Position numbers and translations under genes: made by a program
The notes under the pieces: generated by a model
Database searches by the model: none
What the model saw: only the letters and a program-made list of their open reading frames with translations
Told to the model about the DNA's origin: nothing
Source: Pedobacter schmidteae
GTDB lineage: Bacteria > Bacteroidota > Bacteroidia > Sphingobacteriales > Sphingobacteriaceae
DNA length: 64,000 nt
Direction: 5' to 3'
Assembly: GCF_900564155.1 (NCBI RefSeq)
Contig: NZ_LS999839.1
Span: 803,097 to 867,096 of the forward strand
Part shown: positions 37,511 through 45,992 of the stretch, one piece after another
Layout: every line of letters starts with the position of its first letter
Position numbering within the stretch: the first letter of the stretch is position 1

Positions 37511-38659
37511 TTAGAGCCCTTCTCCCTTTAATATTCGTGTAAGCTCCTTTTTAACCTCTACAGGAGCGTATTGCTCACAGGAATAGCTCTTAACAGCATT
37601 ACTATAATTAACATATTCCTGATCATCAAGACTTAAGACCTTATTAATTGTCCTATGCAACCCATCAACCGATAGTTCATCCATTTCAAAAATAAAATCC
37701 TTTGTTGGGAAGCCACAATATTTACTAACTATAGGAATCAAACCGGCAGACATAGGCTCTATTGTTCCACCCGGCAACCCATCAATGTAACTCGGGGAAA
37801 TACAATAGCTACAAGACGCCACTGCACCTCTCATCTCATCAGAGTTCATAGGAATATTAACATGTAACGAAATATTAGGCAACTCAAATAAATCGGCATA
37901 ATATTCACGAACAATAGTACTTATATAATTGATGATAATAAAAAACTTTAAATCACTTCTTGATTTGGCAATCTCCAATAACAAATGAAGCCCCTTATTT
38001 ATTGGCGTTCCTCCGCTCAGATACAGAAAAGTCTTATTTCTCGACTCCTTTGTCTTAATCGGCAAATCTGAAAATGCATTTAAAATATTATTGTTTAATG
38101 AATAAGTCCGTCTTTTGAAGGTATTTTCAAAATGTTCAAAAACGTAACCATGAGCTAAAATAATGGCAAAATCTGAATCAAATAAAGTATAATAGCTACA
38201 ATCTTTCAAGACCAATCCTTCTTCTGCCCGCCACAATCCGGTAAGTGAATGGAACTCTCTTATCGATTTTAAACTCTGTTCATTATTGAGATAATGATGC
38301 GCGCCAGTTACAAAATATGCTCTGGGAATTGACCTATTCTCATGGTAAAATGAAAGTTCAAATGGCTCCCCAAAACCAAAAATAACATCGTATTTGTTAT
38401 AGTCGATTTTAAATTTTTCATAAAAATCATATACATCAACGTTATATCCCATTTCAGAAAAACCCTCTGCTATTACATGTGAAGTCAGATAATTTTGATG
38501 TCTAAATTCATTAACCGTTTTAAAGGGAGCAGTTATATACGAAATCAGAACACGTTTTTGATATTCGGTTTTGTATAAATTTATTATCGCCTGACTAACT
38601 GGCTCGCGCTCTCCAAGAGCTCTTTTAACACGTTTAAGGATACTGCGTTTTATATTCAT
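37511..38659 (-). CDS. GT4-like glycosyltransferase
   Basis: 382 residues. The C-terminal half has the GT-B features YLSGGTPINKGLHLLLEIA and SPSYIDGLPGGTIEPMSAG, the last containing the E-x7-E-like region in a divergent form. The N-terminal half is unusual for GT4 (SYITAPFKTVNEFRHQN). Codon use and base composition look more A/T-rich than in the housekeeping genes nearby. It precedes the methyltransferase by 26 bp. Confidence 0.78.
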   Translation of the reverse strand: MNIKRSILKRVKRALGEREPVSQAIINLYKTEYQKRVLISYITAPFKTVNEFRHQNYLTSHVIAEGFSEMGYNVDVYDFYEKFKIDYNKYDVIFGFGEPFELSFYHENRSIPRAYFVTGAHHYLNNEQSLKSIREFHSLTGLWRAEEGLVLKDCSYYTLFDSDFAIILAHGYVFEHFENTFKRRTYSLNNNILNAFSDLPIKTKESRNKTFLYLSGGTPINKGLHLLLEIAKSRSDLKFFIIINYISTIVREYYADLFELPNISLHVNIPMNSDEMRGAVASCSYCISPSYIDGLPGGTIEPMSAGLIPIVSKYCGFPTKDFIFEMDELSVDGLHRTINKVLSLDDQEYVNYSNAVKSYSCEQYAPVEVKKELTRILKGEGL

Positions 38660-38883
38660 TTATATAAATCAAAAGTTAAAATTACACCTAATAATGAGGA
38701 AATCAAAAATATTGACTCCCCAAAAAAAGACAGATACTTTTAGAGTAATGCTCATAAGTTTTAAACATAAATGTATATAACTGTTTCGAGAGCAGCCTCT
38801 TTCTTTATTCATTTATTTGTAATGCTGACTTCTAGATCTTATTATATAATGGGTTTTAGCAAATTATATTGAAAACCTTAAGT

Positions 38884-39576
38884 TTAGTAAAACAGCAAAA
38901 CACCAAATGTCAGAGCTATGGTCTCATTAAACCTGGGAGATCGCATCTCCATAATACCTACACGCTGACTCGTTAACGATCGGAAATAGGATCCATTTAC
39001 TGAGCAGCCCAAATTACTAACTATTCTATAGTGCATTCCAGTGCTAACCATCCAACCAAATTCCGAACGACGGTCGTATTGATTAAAAATGCTCTTATAA
39101 CTGACGTGTTCTGCTTTTATTAGTTCTGTTCCTTCGGAACTAGTGGATATCTCAAAAGCATTAGGTGCAGTTCCATTTATTTTACTTGTTAGCCAATAAG
39201 CATAATATATGCCGATAGAATTTGACAATATTAATTTCTTAGAAATATTCAGTCTACCGCCTATTCCAAAAGGAAGCTGTAAATAGTTATTGTTTATATC
39301 TTGATAAATCACATTACCATTTATAATACGATAGTTCTTTTTTATCATACCAGGTGAACTTTCAAGGTACAACCAATTGTTGATGTGAGTAGACAGGGTA
39401 AGCTGAACAACCTCTCCATATCCCGCCGTATAGACAAGCCTATTCTTATCTGAATTGAAATCTAACCTATTGTGCGTGGCTCCCACTTGAATGCCAATAC
39501 TTGTTTGAGCAACAAGTCGCAAAACATTGATTATCAAACAGAAAACAACAAGACAGAGCTGCTTAGTAACGTCCAT
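38884..39576 (-). CDS. Outer-membrane beta-barrel protein (PorT-like)
   Basis: 230 residues from ATG 39576. A signal peptide (residues 1-24, ending LVAQ) precedes alternating strands and glycines (SIGIQVGATHNRL, LQLPFGIGGRLNI, LGCSVNGSYFRSL) and a C-terminal aromatic strand TFGVLLFY, as in small 8- to 10-strand barrels. Its start overlaps the end of the upstream S41 gene by 14 bp, so the two are translationally coupled. No ligand or partner is known. Confidence 0.75.
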   Translation of the reverse strand: MDVTKQLCLVVFCLIINVLRLVAQTSIGIQVGATHNRLDFNSDKNRLVYTAGYGEVVQLTLSTHINNWLYLESSPGMIKKNYRIINGNVIYQDINNNYLQLPFGIGGRLNISKKLILSNSIGIYYAYWLTSKINGTAPNAFEISTSSEGTELIKAEHVSYKSIFNQYDRRSEFGWMVSTGMHYRIVSNLGCSVNGSYFRSLTSQRVGIMEMRSPRFNETIALTFGVLLFY

Positions 39577-40768
39577 TGATATGATGTATAGCCAATTCAA
39601 GTTGAATATCCTTACCCTTTGATAATTGTTCAAAATTAAATTGAGAAAAGATATCTGGAGTCAATCCAACTCCTTCATAAAACACCCCATTAGCTCCCTT
39701 AAACTCAACAGCAGAAGTTGTAACTGTTAGGAACGTACCAACTTGAAAAGAACCTGAATTGAAAATATCTGGATCTGAAAGTAATCCGGTCGCACCAAAT
39801 GTCTGTTCGCCTATAAATACATTTGTTTTTGATCTTAATGCAAGAATCATAATTTCCGATAATGACGCTGTATAGTTATCACCCAGCAATATGATAGGGA
39901 CATCCAGCTGGAAATCTCTATCATGCTTCAGTCTAGCCTCTAACCACGGCAAGTAATTCAACTTACCTGTTCCCATTTTGCTTCTACTATAACCAAATAA
40001 TACATCTCTATTGATTAATTTTCCTGCTAAAAAGTTAAGATCTCCAAGATCTCCACCACTGTTATCCCGTAAATCAAGTATAACACCTTTGGGCTTCGCC
40101 CGATCTCTAATTGCAGAAAAAAAAGAATTTAAAATCTGCTTAATTTGATTATGCCCCTCAGAAAAATAAGACCTTTTCAAAGCAAAAAAATTACAATGAA
40201 AATATCGGATATCACCTCCTATAGTACCAGTTGTCGCTCTGATCGGAACTCCGTTCTGAGAAATATTCCCGACTCCTGAAAAAAAACCTTTATCTAAATA
40301 AGTTTGAACAACACTATTGTAACTATATCTGCTACGATAGGCTTCTTGACTTACTTTCCTACTTAAAGCGGGATTAATCACCGTTCCTGATAGTGGAGCT
40401 TCGTTAAAAGTAATACTAAAATGATGATCAATAAGCTTCCCAGTAAGATCTTCAAAGTAAGACAAAGCCTTTGTTTTATCCTCGTCGTTATTACCAAGTT
40501 CATCGAACTTTGGCTTATATATTTTATATACAGAATCCCAATTCGTAGTTTCCTTATCCCAAAACAAATACCTCTCATTCATTTCCAACCAAAAATGAGC
40601 GAATATATCGCTTAAACTTTTTGGCTGACTATCTAAATCAATAACCGTCTCCTTTTTACAGGAGTTAAAAAGTAAACCTATGGCTAAAACAAAAAAAAGT
40701 GTCTTGCAAAAACAAACAAAATCAACTTTACTGATCCTGTCTAATAACTTATTGAGCACTTTGAGCAT
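39563..40768 (-). CDS. S41-family peptidase-like lipoprotein
   Basis: 401 residues from ATG 40768. A hydrophobic signal segment ends in a Cys (LLFNSCKK), so it is probably a lipoprotein. The tail-specific protease fold is recognisable by GVILDLRDNSGGDLGDLNFL, the Ser loop DNYTASLSEIMILALR and VFIGEQTFGATG. In the last motif the Lys of the usual G-K-G is replaced (compare GTQTYGKG in prc of this window), so the classical Ser/Lys dyad is missing. A PDZ-like region may lie at about 150-210. Divergent from the MACPF gene. Confidence 0.82.
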   Translation of the reverse strand: MLKVLNKLLDRISKVDFVCFCKTLFFVLAIGLLFNSCKKETVIDLDSQPKSLSDIFAHFWLEMNERYLFWDKETTNWDSVYKIYKPKFDELGNNDEDKTKALSYFEDLTGKLIDHHFSITFNEAPLSGTVINPALSRKVSQEAYRSRYSYNSVVQTYLDKGFFSGVGNISQNGVPIRATTGTIGGDIRYFHCNFFALKRSYFSEGHNQIKQILNSFFSAIRDRAKPKGVILDLRDNSGGDLGDLNFLAGKLINRDVLFGYSRSKMGTGKLNYLPWLEARLKHDRDFQLDVPIILLGDNYTASLSEIMILALRSKTNVFIGEQTFGATGLLSDPDIFNSGSFQVGTFLTVTTSAVEFKGANGVFYEGVGLTPDIFSQFNFEQLSKGKDIQLELAIHHINGRY

Positions 40769-41016
40769 TAACAAAATTGTCTACAAATTGAGAAAATAAT
40801 TACTATAGTCTAATTTTTCTTTTTACAATCTTTAAAAAAAAATATATTTGCCAATGTAACAATTAACAGCTCAAACATCAAAATAAAAAACGCTCCAATT
40901 GTCCCTCTATTATATTAACGCTTTAAACTCCAAAATCTATTCGGCACTATTGAATATATTTTAATTCAAAATAGGTTCGTAAATCGAAATAATCAATTAT
41001 ATAAATTAATGCTAAT

Positions 41017-42498
41017 ATGAAAAAAAATCTAAAATTTGCTTGCCTGGTGGTAGGTGTGACAGCTCTTATGACAAGTTGCAAGAAAAAAGAACCTATAGAT
41101 TCCAGTATGAAGGTTCAGTCTATGGTCAATAGCAAGGCCAGTGCCGGAGATGGAAAATGGGATCGTCTGGGCTATGGTGTAGATGTGACCAAGGACCTTC
41201 TGGGGCAAAATACTGTGTCCGATGTCGGCATTTTTGACTTAGTACAATTTGAGCAGGATTACGCACCCGATAGGTATCTTAGCAAAAGTACTACAACGAG
41301 TGGTAGCCACGAATTCTATGCAGGAGCATCTGCTTTAGACTACGTGAAAGATGTCAACACTAAAAAAAGGTTTGCTTTTGGTGCTGATCTTACCTTACCA
41401 ATTGATTCAACCAAATTTAATTTTAGTGGAAGCATCGAAAAAAACACATCTGATCAAAACGCTTATACATATTCTACGAAGTTTTCATACGCAACATATG
41501 AATCAATTCTACGTACAAAGAGAGTATATTTTACCGGCGATGCCTCAATGAGCTTGTTAATGCAGTACTTAACTCCGGATTTCATCAACAACGTGGCAAA
41601 TCAAAGCGCAGAATATTTAGTACAAAGATATGGTACTCATGTGATGATGGATATAACTATTGGAGGCTGCTTAAGGTTTAATCATAGTACTGCGTCAGTA
41701 AGTGAAGCCAATTCCACTAGCAAAACAAAAACAGTAAAGGGGGGATTAAAATTTATCGTCACCAAAATACTCGGCATTAATTATGATCAAGAGACTACAC
41801 AAACCGAAATCAACAAAGCCATGACGGAAACCCGCAATAGGCAGTTTACACTTAAATTCTTCGGAGGAACTACAACTGGCAGAACCGTAAACTTTGATCA
41901 GGCCGGCAACACTTCAGAAACTATAAATATCGGAGCATGGGAACAAAGCGTTAGTCAGAATAATGCTGCTTTACTTGAAGTAAACAAGGCTGTTTTTCTT
42001 TATGAATTTATAACTGACCCTGTAAAAAAACAACAGGTAAAGGCTGCTATTGAAAATCATATAACAAATAGTCAGATAAAACTTTCACCACAAGAGGTCT
42101 ATGAGTTTGCTACACCACTATTTAACGGTAAACACGCCAATTCTTTAGATCAGAATATGCATATAGTATTTGCTGGTGGAGGATGGCATCCCAATGGCCA
42201 ACCTTTTAAGGCTTATTCCATTCCGCATAATGGAGCTATTCCAATTTACCAATTTGGAAACGCATCCAATAACGATAGATATCTAACTCCTCATAGCAAT
42301 TTTAACGTACCTAACTACACTAAGGCAGGAATTATATTTTATGCTTATGCCTATCAGGCACCAGGCACCATCCCCATCTATCAATTTTACCTGGCACAAG
42401 GAGGACCAGATCACTTCTACCATCCCGATGTAAATATTATCGCACCATTTGCAGGATGGCAGTTTGACGGCATTGCGTTCTATGCCTTTCCAAACTAA
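41017..42498 (+). CDS. MACPF-domain lipoprotein with C-terminal DUF5648-like repeats
   Basis: 493 residues. A lipobox (LMTSC, Cys21) predicts surface or periplasmic lipidation. The membrane-attack-complex/perforin domain spans about 45-390, with the signature Y205-G-T-H then G216-G217, and flanking strand/helix clusters (YSTKFSYATYESI; TLKFFGGTTTGR). Residues 408-493 hold two repeats beginning IPIYQF, each ending in a GI-x-FYA-type strand; a worn third precedes them. MACPF proteins form pores; in Bacteroidota some (BSAP toxins) kill related strains. Here pore formation is inference. It stands alone between divergent S41 and convergent GT10 genes. Confidence 0.87.
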   Translation: MKKNLKFACLVVGVTALMTSCKKKEPIDSSMKVQSMVNSKASAGDGKWDRLGYGVDVTKDLLGQNTVSDVGIFDLVQFEQDYAPDRYLSKSTTTSGSHEFYAGASALDYVKDVNTKKRFAFGADLTLPIDSTKFNFSGSIEKNTSDQNAYTYSTKFSYATYESILRTKRVYFTGDASMSLLMQYLTPDFINNVANQSAEYLVQRYGTHVMMDITIGGCLRFNHSTASVSEANSTSKTKTVKGGLKFIVTKILGINYDQETTQTEINKAMTETRNRQFTLKFFGGTTTGRTVNFDQAGNTSETINIGAWEQSVSQNNAALLEVNKAVFLYEFITDPVKKQQVKAAIENHITNSQIKLSPQEVYEFATPLFNGKHANSLDQNMHIVFAGGGWHPNGQPFKAYSIPHNGAIPIYQFGNASNNDRYLTPHSNFNVPNYTKAGIIFYAYAYQAPGTIPIYQFYLAQGGPDHFYHPDVNIIAPFAGWQFDGIAFYAFPN

Positions 42499-42562
42499 TT
42501 TCGGACGCTATTTCTTGATATCAGTTAAAGTGGTCGTTGCACAGCCATCCGTCTACAGTACA

Positions 42563-42599
42563 AAAACACAGCAGATATTATTTATCTCTGCTGTGTTTT
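42563..42599. terminator. Terminator between MACPF and GT10 genes
   Basis: A perfect 13-bp stem (42563-42575 with 42587-42599, AAAACACAGCAGA) with an 11-nt loop and T-rich ends on either strand; it serves the convergent genes. Confidence 0.82.
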
Positions 42600-42652
42600 C
42601 CTTTGAATTGCTGTAGAGTAAATGATACAGAAATTCATCCAACTGAACAGAT

Positions 42653-43615
42653 CTAACCTTTAAACCTATCTTCCTTTAACATATTATGAAGCTTTGAATA
42701 TAAACCCTCAAAGGCATCAATAACGTATTCAACAGCTTGCGGCTGAAACTTAGGTTGAGCCATAAACTCTCTATATAACTTTGGGTTCCTGTGCAACTCT
42801 TCAACCTTTCTGTTCAATGCCGGTAAACTTTCGGGTCCGTCATAAAATAAAATCGCATCTTTGTTCAGCACATCAGGTTCCGGGTTATTGTTACTGCCCC
42901 AATAAATCGGAATAGTGTTACTTTTTATAGCTTCAAAAACCTTTTCGGTTACATAACCTTCCCTATTCGAATTTTCAGGACAGATGTTAAATTTATATTG
43001 GCCGATAAACTTGCCTTTGTCGTCATTATATTCTTCCTTTAAGGCATTTGTATTCTTCAGGAATTGTCCCCCACTGTCTACCTGGTCAATTTGATTAATG
43101 CTATTGAATATTGCAGCCCGGCTATTCCCTTCATCATGACGGCTCACCATAACTGCAAACTTCTTATCCTCATCCCGGCAAATGTCTTTAATTACAAAAT
43201 CAGAAAACACTTCATGAATCTTCTTAGTATTCATCACTGGTGCAAAGAAGTATTCCATCCATAACGGAAAGCGCTGATAGTTTTCTCTATCCAGATAATC
43301 AAATCCAATGGACAGATCTACTATTCCATCACAGTAGTCCGTATACTCCGGAAAACGGTCTACATTTTCTCCCGTATAAAACAACTTTTTTTTACTCTTG
43401 CTTAATTTAAAAATCCCCTTCGGGCCGAAAACCGAACCAATCAACAGTGAATTTTGAGCTGTTAGTAAATTAGAAAATTGTCCGGTAACAAAATGATACT
43501 GCCACAATTTTTCCGGATCTGTGGTCCAGCAATTTAACAGTTCAATATGGTTTTCATCAGGAAGATACTTAGGTCTATATAAACCTAAATCAATCAACAG
43601 GGATTTAAATTTCAT
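42653..43615 (-). CDS. GT10 alpha-1,3/4-fucosyltransferase-like enzyme
   Basis: 320 residues. The GT10 C-terminal signature is clear: KFNICPENSNREGYVTEKVF then EAIKSNTIPIYWGS. The upstream FYTGENVD and a Glu-rich acceptor loop also fit. GT10 enzymes move fucose from GDP-fucose to GlcNAc or Glc with inversion; bacterial ones decorate LPS or capsule, sometimes giving Lewis-like epitopes. It lies apart from the main glycosyltransferase run, inside the MACPF block. GDP-fucose synthesis genes are not in the window. Confidence 0.9.
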   Translation of the reverse strand: MKFKSLLIDLGLYRPKYLPDENHIELLNCWTTDPEKLWQYHFVTGQFSNLLTAQNSLLIGSVFGPKGIFKLSKSKKKLFYTGENVDRFPEYTDYCDGIVDLSIGFDYLDRENYQRFPLWMEYFFAPVMNTKKIHEVFSDFVIKDICRDEDKKFAVMVSRHDEGNSRAAIFNSINQIDQVDSGGQFLKNTNALKEEYNDDKGKFIGQYKFNICPENSNREGYVTEKVFEAIKSNTIPIYWGSNNNPEPDVLNKDAILFYDGPESLPALNRKVEELHRNPKLYREFMAQPKFQPQAVEYVIDAFEGLYSKLHNMLKEDRFKG

Positions 43616-43692
43616 TCACAAAAAGGTTAGACGAATTTAATCAGACCTTGGCAATAGGCAACACGTATTTAAAGTGTTGATAAATGTGCTCA

Positions 43693-43700
43693 CAAAGGTA
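43693..43700 (-). promoter_or_regulatory. -7 promoter box for the GT10 gene
   Basis: The minus strand reads TACCTTTG, a full match, 77 bp before the ATG. Confidence 0.55.
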
Positions 43701-43822
43701 ACAATAATATCGCCATAATAAGCTTTCAAATCAAACAGCCCTATTTGTTTAACTCATCTCTAAAGAGTACTATACCATTACAAACCGTAACCAATGAATA
43801 ATTTTACATAATTGTATTTTAA

Positions 43823-43863
43823 TAATTGCCTACTCTTTTTAAGATTTTCAGCTTCCTCTAAAA
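43823..43863. repeat. 41-bp direct repeat, copy 1
   Basis: Identical at 40 of 41 positions to 45633-45673, in the same orientation (begins TAATTGCCTACTCTTTTTAA). The two copies flank the lipoprotein/repeat-protein pair. On the minus strand both copies can be read as LEEAENLKKSRQL, and the one difference is synonymous. Confidence 0.9.
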
Positions 43864-43970
43864 ATTAGATCTGAATTCTTATCCAATGCAACAGAATTAT
43901 TTCCTTACACAATTAATACAACAATTGGTAAAGGAGGAAATCGTTATTTCAAGAAAATTCAATAAATATT

Positions 43971-45344
43971 TTATGGCTTTATTGCATAAAAATTGACTCC
44001 TAAATTCACATACCCATCTTGAACATAAGGATATTCATCAGGATTAATTGTATAAACATGGTTTCTAGTACCATTATGATAAAATACATACACCGGAGAA
44101 GAGCCTGGAACTTGTGTTTTATATGCATAAAAGGCTATTCTTTGATAAATATAACCCTCTTGCTGATATGGAAAATCATTGTTGTTAATCGTGAGAACCC
44201 TATCATAACCATTTGGATGATACCAGTAATGTACGGGAAAAGTTCCAGGCACCTCTGAAGGGAACGCATAAAAATTTATTCCAAGCGGATTCCACCCATT
44301 TTGAACAAAGGGGTATTCAACAGGAGAAATTGAATATGCATGACCAGTTTCGGAATTATTATAATATACAAACACGGGAGCTGAAAAAGCAGTCCAATTC
44401 TGAAGAATATAAAACTTTGCACCATTAAATACGTAATTAGGAAAATTATCGGGATAATTTGAATATCTATGATAGCTTCCTAGTGAGGACGAATAATTTT
44501 GATAGATAGGAAATGTTTTAGAACCTTGGTTCTCATAAACATAGCACACAATTCCATCATAGATATAACCGGAATTTTCTGTATTTAAAGGGGTATAATA
44601 GTAGTTACCATTTGATGGATGTATATATCTATTTAAAGGAACTGTTCCTGTTGTGGCCTCTGTAAAAACATATCCTAAAATACCGTTATACGTAAAACCT
44701 GGATAACTTGAGTAATATACAGTCGTCAACCGTCTCTTATTCCCAGATATGTACTCATATAAAGGAACAGAACCGACTTCTGGTGCTGTGAATGCAGGTG
44801 GCACACCTACAACTGGATCTCCCGGCCCAGGCCCTGGAGTGGTAGTTCCTAGTACAAATTCATAAGCCTTAACGGTACCACTGAATGATAAAGCTTCTCT
44901 ACGCCAACCAGATTCAGGAACATCCGGTCTATGGTTTTCGTATATAACATAGATCTTAGCTCCAGCTGGCAATTTTGAATGATCAACAACGGTAGTGATC
45001 TCTTTACTTAATGTGCCTTGACCCTGTGGAAAATCCTGACCTTTAAACGTATAACCAGCATCAAAAAATTTATAATTATTCCCCTCCAGGTACCCTAAGC
45101 CAATCTTCATATCAACCGGATACCAACTATTAGCCCCACTTGAAGATCTGGTCATGCCCACAGTAAACTTAACACTTGTAGTAGTTCCATTACTGAGCTT
45201 AATTTTACTTCCATCAAGATTCAGATAATTTATACTCACGTCGGCAATATTTCCATAAAGTCCCTGACTCGGACTTTGAGCTTTTGTCAAGATAGAAAAA
45301 GAGAAAAACAAGGTCAGGGATAAAATCAATTTTAAATATTTCAT
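43971..45344 (-). CDS. Secreted protein with six DUF5648-like repeats
   Basis: 457 residues from ATG 45344. A signal peptide (about 1-23, ending TKAQ) precedes a beta-rich domain (about 30-165) and a Pro/Gly linker (TTTPGPGPGDPVVG). Residues about 187-457 are six repeats of about 45 residues, each starting with a short VP/PVY-type strand followed by an aromatic strand, and ending in a G-x-FYAF-type strand, e.g. SPVYVFYHNGTRNHVYTI. They match the repeats at the end of the MACPF protein. DUF5648 repeats have no established function; binding to a cell-surface ligand is plausible. The upstream lipoprotein gene is 1 bp away. Confidence 0.8.
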   Translation of the reverse strand: MKYLKLILSLTLFFSFSILTKAQSPSQGLYGNIADVSINYLNLDGSKIKLSNGTTTSVKFTVGMTRSSSGANSWYPVDMKIGLGYLEGNNYKFFDAGYTFKGQDFPQGQGTLSKEITTVVDHSKLPAGAKIYVIYENHRPDVPESGWRREALSFSGTVKAYEFVLGTTTPGPGPGDPVVGVPPAFTAPEVGSVPLYEYISGNKRRLTTVYYSSYPGFTYNGILGYVFTEATTGTVPLNRYIHPSNGNYYYTPLNTENSGYIYDGIVCYVYENQGSKTFPIYQNYSSSLGSYHRYSNYPDNFPNYVFNGAKFYILQNWTAFSAPVFVYYNNSETGHAYSISPVEYPFVQNGWNPLGINFYAFPSEVPGTFPVHYWYHPNGYDRVLTINNNDFPYQQEGYIYQRIAFYAYKTQVPGSSPVYVFYHNGTRNHVYTINPDEYPYVQDGYVNLGVNFYAIKP

Positions 45345-45345
45345 T

Positions 45346-45618
45346 TTATTTCCCCTTCGCATTTAGATAAAATTTGGTTAATTTCTCAAGACTTATCTGA
45401 TCTACACCCCATAACGAAAACTGCTGAGTTTTTTCGTCGTATACGATATCATTCAAATCCACATTGATCTGCTCAGCAAAGTATTTTCTTAAAGTGAGAA
45501 TATCTATTTTTTCTGCATTTACTACTTTTTGTGCCTCAAATTCTTGTTGCTTACAACCGGATGAAGTCATGAATGCAAAAAATACAATCAACATCAGCTG
45601 TTTTGATAATTTTAACAT
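45346..45618 (-). CDS. Small lipoprotein, 90 residues
   Basis: A signal segment (LMLIVFFAFMTSSGC, Cys22) with a weak lipobox precedes a 68-residue charged domain (DILTLRKYFAEQINVDL then DEKTQQFSLWGVDQISL). No family was recognised. The stop codon at 45346-45348 is followed one base later by the ATG of the secreted repeat protein, so the two are translated from one mRNA. A membrane anchor, chaperone or protective (immunity-like) role for its partner is conceivable but not shown. Confidence 0.7.
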   Translation of the reverse strand: MLKLSKQLMLIVFFAFMTSSGCKQQEFEAQKVVNAEKIDILTLRKYFAEQINVDLNDIVYDEKTQQFSLWGVDQISLEKLTKFYLNAKGK

Positions 45619-45632
45619 AATTAGATATAATT

Positions 45633-45673
45633 TAATTGCCTACTCTTTTTAAGATTTTCGGCTTCCTCTAAAA
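45633..45673. repeat. 41-bp direct repeat, copy 2
   Basis: The partner of 43823-43863, 1810 bp away; they differ only at 45660 (G here, A in copy 1). It lies 15 bp upstream of the small lipoprotein start, so it sits in that gene's leader or promoter. Confidence 0.9.
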
Positions 45674-45687
45674 TTTTAATATAAATA

Positions 45688-45813
45688 GCTCAGGACCGAG
45701 ATGTTGATCTCAGACAAATGGCAGAAAAGTTATATGGAGAATCTTTATAAAACGATCTGGAAGGACTCGTGAAAGAATAAGATATAGAGAGCATAATAAA
45801 GCGCGTTAATTAG
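45688..45813 (+). pseudogene. Possible coding remnant with two internal stops
   Basis: One frame reads QDRDVDLRQMAEKLYGESL, stop, NDLEGLVKE, stop, DIESIIKRVN, stop. The residue composition is protein-like, with spaced charged and hydrophobic positions, as in a decayed helical protein. No family was recognised, and a chance pattern cannot be excluded. Confidence 0.25.
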
Positions 45814-45992
45814 GGATATCATTTTAATATTTTTCCCTAAATCTACTGACAAAATGGCTCGGAAATCAGATTCTTACGTGAACCAACAATTTCCTTACGT
45901 CAATCAGCAACCCTATTACGTAAATGAAAACACACTATAAATAGCCAAAATGATACAATGAAATTTTGGACAAAGAAATGGGTATATAATAA

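Larger units (their letters stand above)
43616..43970. other. 355-bp intergenic stretch with repeat copy
   Basis: It holds the GT10 promoter box (43693-43700) and one copy of the 41-bp direct repeat (43823-43863). The rest is A/T-rich with nothing recognisable. Confidence 0.6.
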
